Source: Myceligenerans pegani (GTDB lineage Bacteria > Actinomycetota > Actinomycetes > Actinomycetales > Cellulomonadaceae). From it: 64,000 nt of DNA. Location of the stretch: contig NZ_JADBGR010000064.1 of NCBI RefSeq assembly GCF_014892515.1, positions 1 through 64,000 of the forward strand, read 5' to 3'. Shown piece after piece: positions 63,547 to 64,000 of this stretch (positions are counted from its first letter, which is position 1; each line of letters starts with the position of its first letter). Under the pieces are notes generated by a model. The model was given only the letters and a program-made list of their open reading frames with translations. It did no database searches and was not told the DNA's origin. The position numbers and the translations under genes were made by a program.

Positions 63547-63617
63547 CGGCCGATCGTGTCAGGTGGCGCGGCTCACCGTCGAGAGAGCGCTCGCGGCGGG
63601 TGCCTCGGGGTCGGCCC

Positions 63618-64000
63618 TCAGGCCTGTGTGCCGCCCTCGCGGGCGCGTTGTGTGTAGGTGCCGGACGTCAGGGCGGTGTAGGAGCGCTGCACGATCTGTT
63701 CGAGGACGTCGAGACGGACGGCCTCCAGGTCCTTGAGGTAGAGGCAGCCGACGCCGGTGGTGTGCGGGCCGAGTTCCTCCAGGAGGTCGGCATATGTGCC
63801 GACGCCGTCGTTGAGGTAGACAACGGTGGCCGCCTTGCGGGGCGCGAACCCCGCTGCCGGCGCGTCCCCCTCGCGGCCGCTGTCGTAGCGGTAGTGGTAG
63901 GTGCCGTACCCGACGATCGAGGACCACATGGCGGGTTCCTCGTGGGTGGCGCGGGCGAAGAGCGCGAGCAGCGTCTCGGCGTCACGCCGCCGCTTCGCGG
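63618..64000 (-). CDS. DUF1801 protein, 5' end beyond the window
   Basis: The frame runs to the window edge: KRRRDAETLLALFARATHEEPAMWSSIVGYGTYHYRYDSGRE, and then FAPRKAATVVYLNDG, LLEELGPHTTGVGCLYLKDLEAVRLDVLEQIVQRSYTAL. This is the DUF1801 (YdhG-like) pattern with the MWxxSIVGFGxYHYxY core. Function unknown. The start codon lies upstream of 64000 in the next segment. Truncated here by the window only. Confidence 0.85.
   Translation of the reverse strand, partial: AKRRRDAETLLALFARATHEEPAMWSSIVGYGTYHYRYDSGREGDAPAAGFAPRKAATVVYLNDGVGTYADLLEELGPHTTGVGCLYLKDLEAVRLDVLEQIVQRSYTALTSGTYTQRAREGGTQA

Noticed and set aside
1-64000. tRNA, rRNA and CRISPR arrays
   Set aside because: I looked for T-loop consensus, CCA ends and regularly spaced repeats by eye and saw none that hold up; a tRNAscan-SE run would settle it.

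Overview
This is a high-GC actinobacterial chromosome segment. Codon bias is strong, GTG starts are common, and DesK/NarL two-component pairs, PadR/TetR/MerR cassettes and Tat signals are present. The gene mix (GH43 arabinofuranosidase, Ltp lipoprotein, JetABC, LTD protein) suggests Micrococcales, perhaps near Promicromonosporaceae or Cellulomonadaceae, but this placement is a guess. I see no rRNA, tRNA or CRISPR array.

Layout. 0-16.3 kb: housekeeping and accessory genes (sulfotransferase, MFS exporter, DinB, YchJ, Uma2, APH-like kinase, SNase-type secreted nuclease, DUF1963, FAD/NAD(P) protein, GNAT). Within it lies an archaeal-type aspartyl-tRNA synthetase preceded by what looks like a translational T-box riboswitch. 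16.3-23 kb: a Nudix gene frameshifted inside its Nudix box, an HTH remnant, a one-chain alpha-beta glycyl-tRNA synthetase, a TPR membrane protein sharing a bidirectional terminator with it, and a gene graveyard (IS21 istA remnant, FtsX permease tail). 23-26.8 kb: a PadR-controlled cassette (DrrAB-type ABC exporter, DoxX protein, alpha/beta hydrolase) with two matching operators. 27-32.3 kb: a rearranged zone with HAD, XRE and ATPase fragments and a roughly 270-bp direct repeat flanking a secreted Ig-like protein, then an intact GNAT and AAA ATPase.

32.4-47.3 kb: a GNAT paralogue of the one at 15.6 kb, a MerR-regulated divergent pair with a leaderless promoter, a Tat-exported amidohydrolase with an operator array, three histidine kinase/response regulator pairs, a TetR-GH-like-CPBP operon with a TetR operator, a DUF2306 protein and an Ltp lipoprotein. 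47.6-54.6 kb: an LTD secreted protein, a visibly AT-richer NACHT NTPase gene (probable antiphage STAND protein), small exported proteins and a GH43-AbfB enzyme under a LacI-type operator. 54.8-63.1 kb: jetA-jetB-jetC of a Wadjet/MksBEF SMC-like system, but no jetD; in its place are a convergent MBL-fold hydrolase and a DEDDh exonuclease-BRCT protein. The window ends with a cupin gene and a partial DUF1801 gene.

The best candidates for new biology are the T-box controlled AspRS, the JetABC locus without JetD, the NACHT gene, the fused GlyRS and the repeat-flanked Ig-like gene. All functional statements are from reading the sequence; no searches were run.
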